This document shows positions 23,371 to 24,206 of a stretch of 24,206 bases of DNA, in pieces. Below the pieces are notes generated by a model. The model had not been told where the DNA came from. It did no database searches and saw nothing but the letters and a program-made list of their open reading frames with translations. The translations under genes were made by a program, and so were the position numbers. Origin of the DNA: Allopontixanthobacter sp041552775 (GTDB lineage: Bacteria; Pseudomonadota; Alphaproteobacteria; Sphingomonadales; Sphingomonadaceae); assembly GCA_041552775.1 (NCBI GenBank), contig JBFEKH010000025.1:1-24206 (forward strand), in the 5' to 3' direction. The first letter of the stretch is position 1. Each line of letters opens with the position of its first letter.

Positions 23371-23397
23371 AGCGGCCCGGTACATGCCCGGGCCGCT
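23371..23397 (-). other. Strong GC hairpin between rpmD and rplO
   Basis: AGCGGCCCGG (23371-23380) pairs perfectly with CCGGGCCGCT (23388-23397), a 10-pair GC-rich stem with a 7-base loop, in the 134-base gap between rpmD and rplO. On the - strand it is followed by TTCCATTTCC, a weak T tract. It could be a partial terminator that sets the ratio of upstream and downstream genes, or an mRNA-processing site. Confidence 0.55.
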
Positions 23398-23431
23398 ATA
23401 AGTCAATCAGCCAAAATCAAATTCGGCTACC

Positions 23432-23617
23432 TCAATCGACGATCTGCACCATGTGGGGCAGCTTGGCGATTGTGCCGCGAACTTCTGGAGTGTCCTGAAG
23501 TGTCACGACCTTGTGCATCTTGTTGAGGCCAAGACCAATCAGCATCTGACGCTGTTTGGCTGGGCGGCGGATTGGTGAACCGATCTGCTTCAACGTGATT
23601 GTTTTCTTGTCAGCCAT
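23432..23617 (-). CDS. rpmD: 50S ribosomal protein L30
   Basis: L30 is a small large-subunit protein. The 61 residues match the family length, with ITLKQIGSPIRRPAKQRQ, the conserved LGLNKMHKVV and a terminal PHMVQIVD. The ATG lies five bases after the rpsE stop, with the ribosome binding site GGAG inside the end of rpsE, so the two genes are tightly coupled. Confidence 0.98.
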   Translation of the reverse strand: MADKKTITLKQIGSPIRRPAKQRQMLIGLGLNKMHKVVTLQDTPEVRGTIAKLPHMVQIVD

Positions 23618-23622
23618 CAGTC

Positions 23623-24206
23623 TTACTCCGTAACCGCAGCGGCTTCGGCTTGCGCCTCGGCTTCGCTGGATCCACCGCGGCCAAGCAGGTCGGCGACCTT
23701 CTTGCCCCGGCGCTGGGCGACAGACTTCGGCGAAGTCTGGTTGACCAGCGCATCAAAAGTAGCGCGGATCATGTTGTAGGGGTTCGACGTGCCCATCGAC
23801 TTGGTCACCACGTCGGCAACACCAAGGCTTTCGAACACTGCGCGCATCGGGCCACCGGCAATGATCCCGGTACCCGGAGGTGCCGAACGGACATTGACCA
23901 GACCTGCGCCGAAACGGCCCTTGCCATCATGGTGAAGCGTGCGGCCCTCTTTCAGGGAAACGCGGATCATCTTCTTTTTCGCAGCAGCGGTTGCCTTGGT
24001 AATGGCTTCCGGCACTTCGCGTGCCTTGCCCTTGCCGAAACCAACCCGCCCTGCGCCGTCACCGACCACGACCAGCGCAGCAAAACCAAAGCGCTTACCG
24101 CCCTTTACGGTCTTGGAAACGCGGTTGATGTGCACCAGCTTTTCAACCAAGCCATCATCGGGCTCGTCACGGCCGCCACGGCGATTGTTGTCACGACCAC
24201 CACCAC
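23623..24206 (-). CDS. rpsE: 30S ribosomal protein S5, N-terminus cut by the window edge
   Basis: S5 lines the mRNA entry tunnel and helps control decoding accuracy. The core starts at LVEKLVHINRVSKTVKGGKRF and has GFGKGKAREVPEAI and IAGGPMRAVFESLG. The first available initiation codon in the window is a TTG (24150), but the frame stays open upstream to the edge and encodes a Gly/Arg/Asp-rich stretch (GGGRDNNRRGGRDEPDDG) of the kind that precedes the core in sphingomonads. The true start therefore lies outside the window. The C-terminus is Ala/Glu-rich. It is followed by rpmD after five bases. Confidence 0.96.
   Translation of the reverse strand, partial: GGGRDNNRRGGRDEPDDGLVEKLVHINRVSKTVKGGKRFGFAALVVVGDGAGRVGFGKGKAREVPEAITKATAAAKKKMIRVSLKEGRTLHHDGKGRFGAGLVNVRSAPPGTGIIAGGPMRAVFESLGVADVVTKSMGTSNPYNMIRATFDALVNQTSPKSVAQRRGKKVADLLGRGGSSEAEAQAEAAAVTE

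Noticed and set aside
1..24206. CRISPR arrays, insertion sequences, prophage, integrase or toxin-antitoxin genes
   Set aside because: No regularly spaced repeats, transposase motifs, terminal inverted repeats with target duplications, or phage genes are visible on either strand.

Overview
The window looks like chromosomal DNA from an alphaproteobacterium, most likely order Sphingomonadales and probably family Erythrobacteraceae. This rests on protein flavour and gene order only; no database search was possible. The points used are an mdh-sucD-sucA-sucB-lpd cluster without sucC, an arginine/glycine-rich N-terminal extension on ribosomal protein S5, small signal-peptide proteins rich in Arg/Asp/Gly/Tyr, and an evenly GC-rich composition. 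There are no insertion sequences, phage genes, CRISPR arrays, tRNA or rRNA genes. The content is mostly core metabolism and the translation machinery.

Left part, + strand (1-12235). A small unknown protein (65-418) is followed by a membrane-anchored GGDEF-EAL protein for cyclic-di-GMP turnover (543-2519). After a 273-base gap comes a TCA-cycle cluster: mdh, sucD, sucA, sucB and lpd. Together these encode malate dehydrogenase, the alpha subunit of succinyl-CoA ligase and all three components of the 2-oxoglutarate dehydrogenase complex. Three co-directional accessory genes follow at short spacing: a VOC-fold protein, a PepSY-type membrane protein and a TRIC-type cation channel. The last two overlap by four bases.

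Middle part, - strand (12232-15149). Two adjacent paralogous envelope proteins have the same layout: signal peptide, acidic/Arg linker, glycine-rich hydrophobic segment and a Cys-containing C-terminal domain. A secreted serine hydrolase of the class C beta-lactamase fold follows. The TRIC gene and the first paralog meet tail to tail with overlapping stop codons.

Right part, - strand (15261-24206). This is the distal end of the S10-spc-alpha ribosomal superoperon, read right to left: rpsE (cut by the window edge), rpmD, rplO, secY, adk, then an SRPBCC-fold secreted protein and NADP-type glutamate dehydrogenase, then rpsM, rpsK, rpoA and rplQ, ending in a good intrinsic terminator. The two non-ribosomal genes between adk and rpsM break an otherwise standard order.

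No clearly new biological system is visible. The best leads are: the insertion of gdhA and the SRPBCC gene into the ribosomal cluster; a set of mutually exclusive base-pairing arms just downstream of gdhA; the tandem envelope paralogs; structured leaders before sucA and rpoA; and a CtrA-like half-site in front of the GGDEF-EAL gene.
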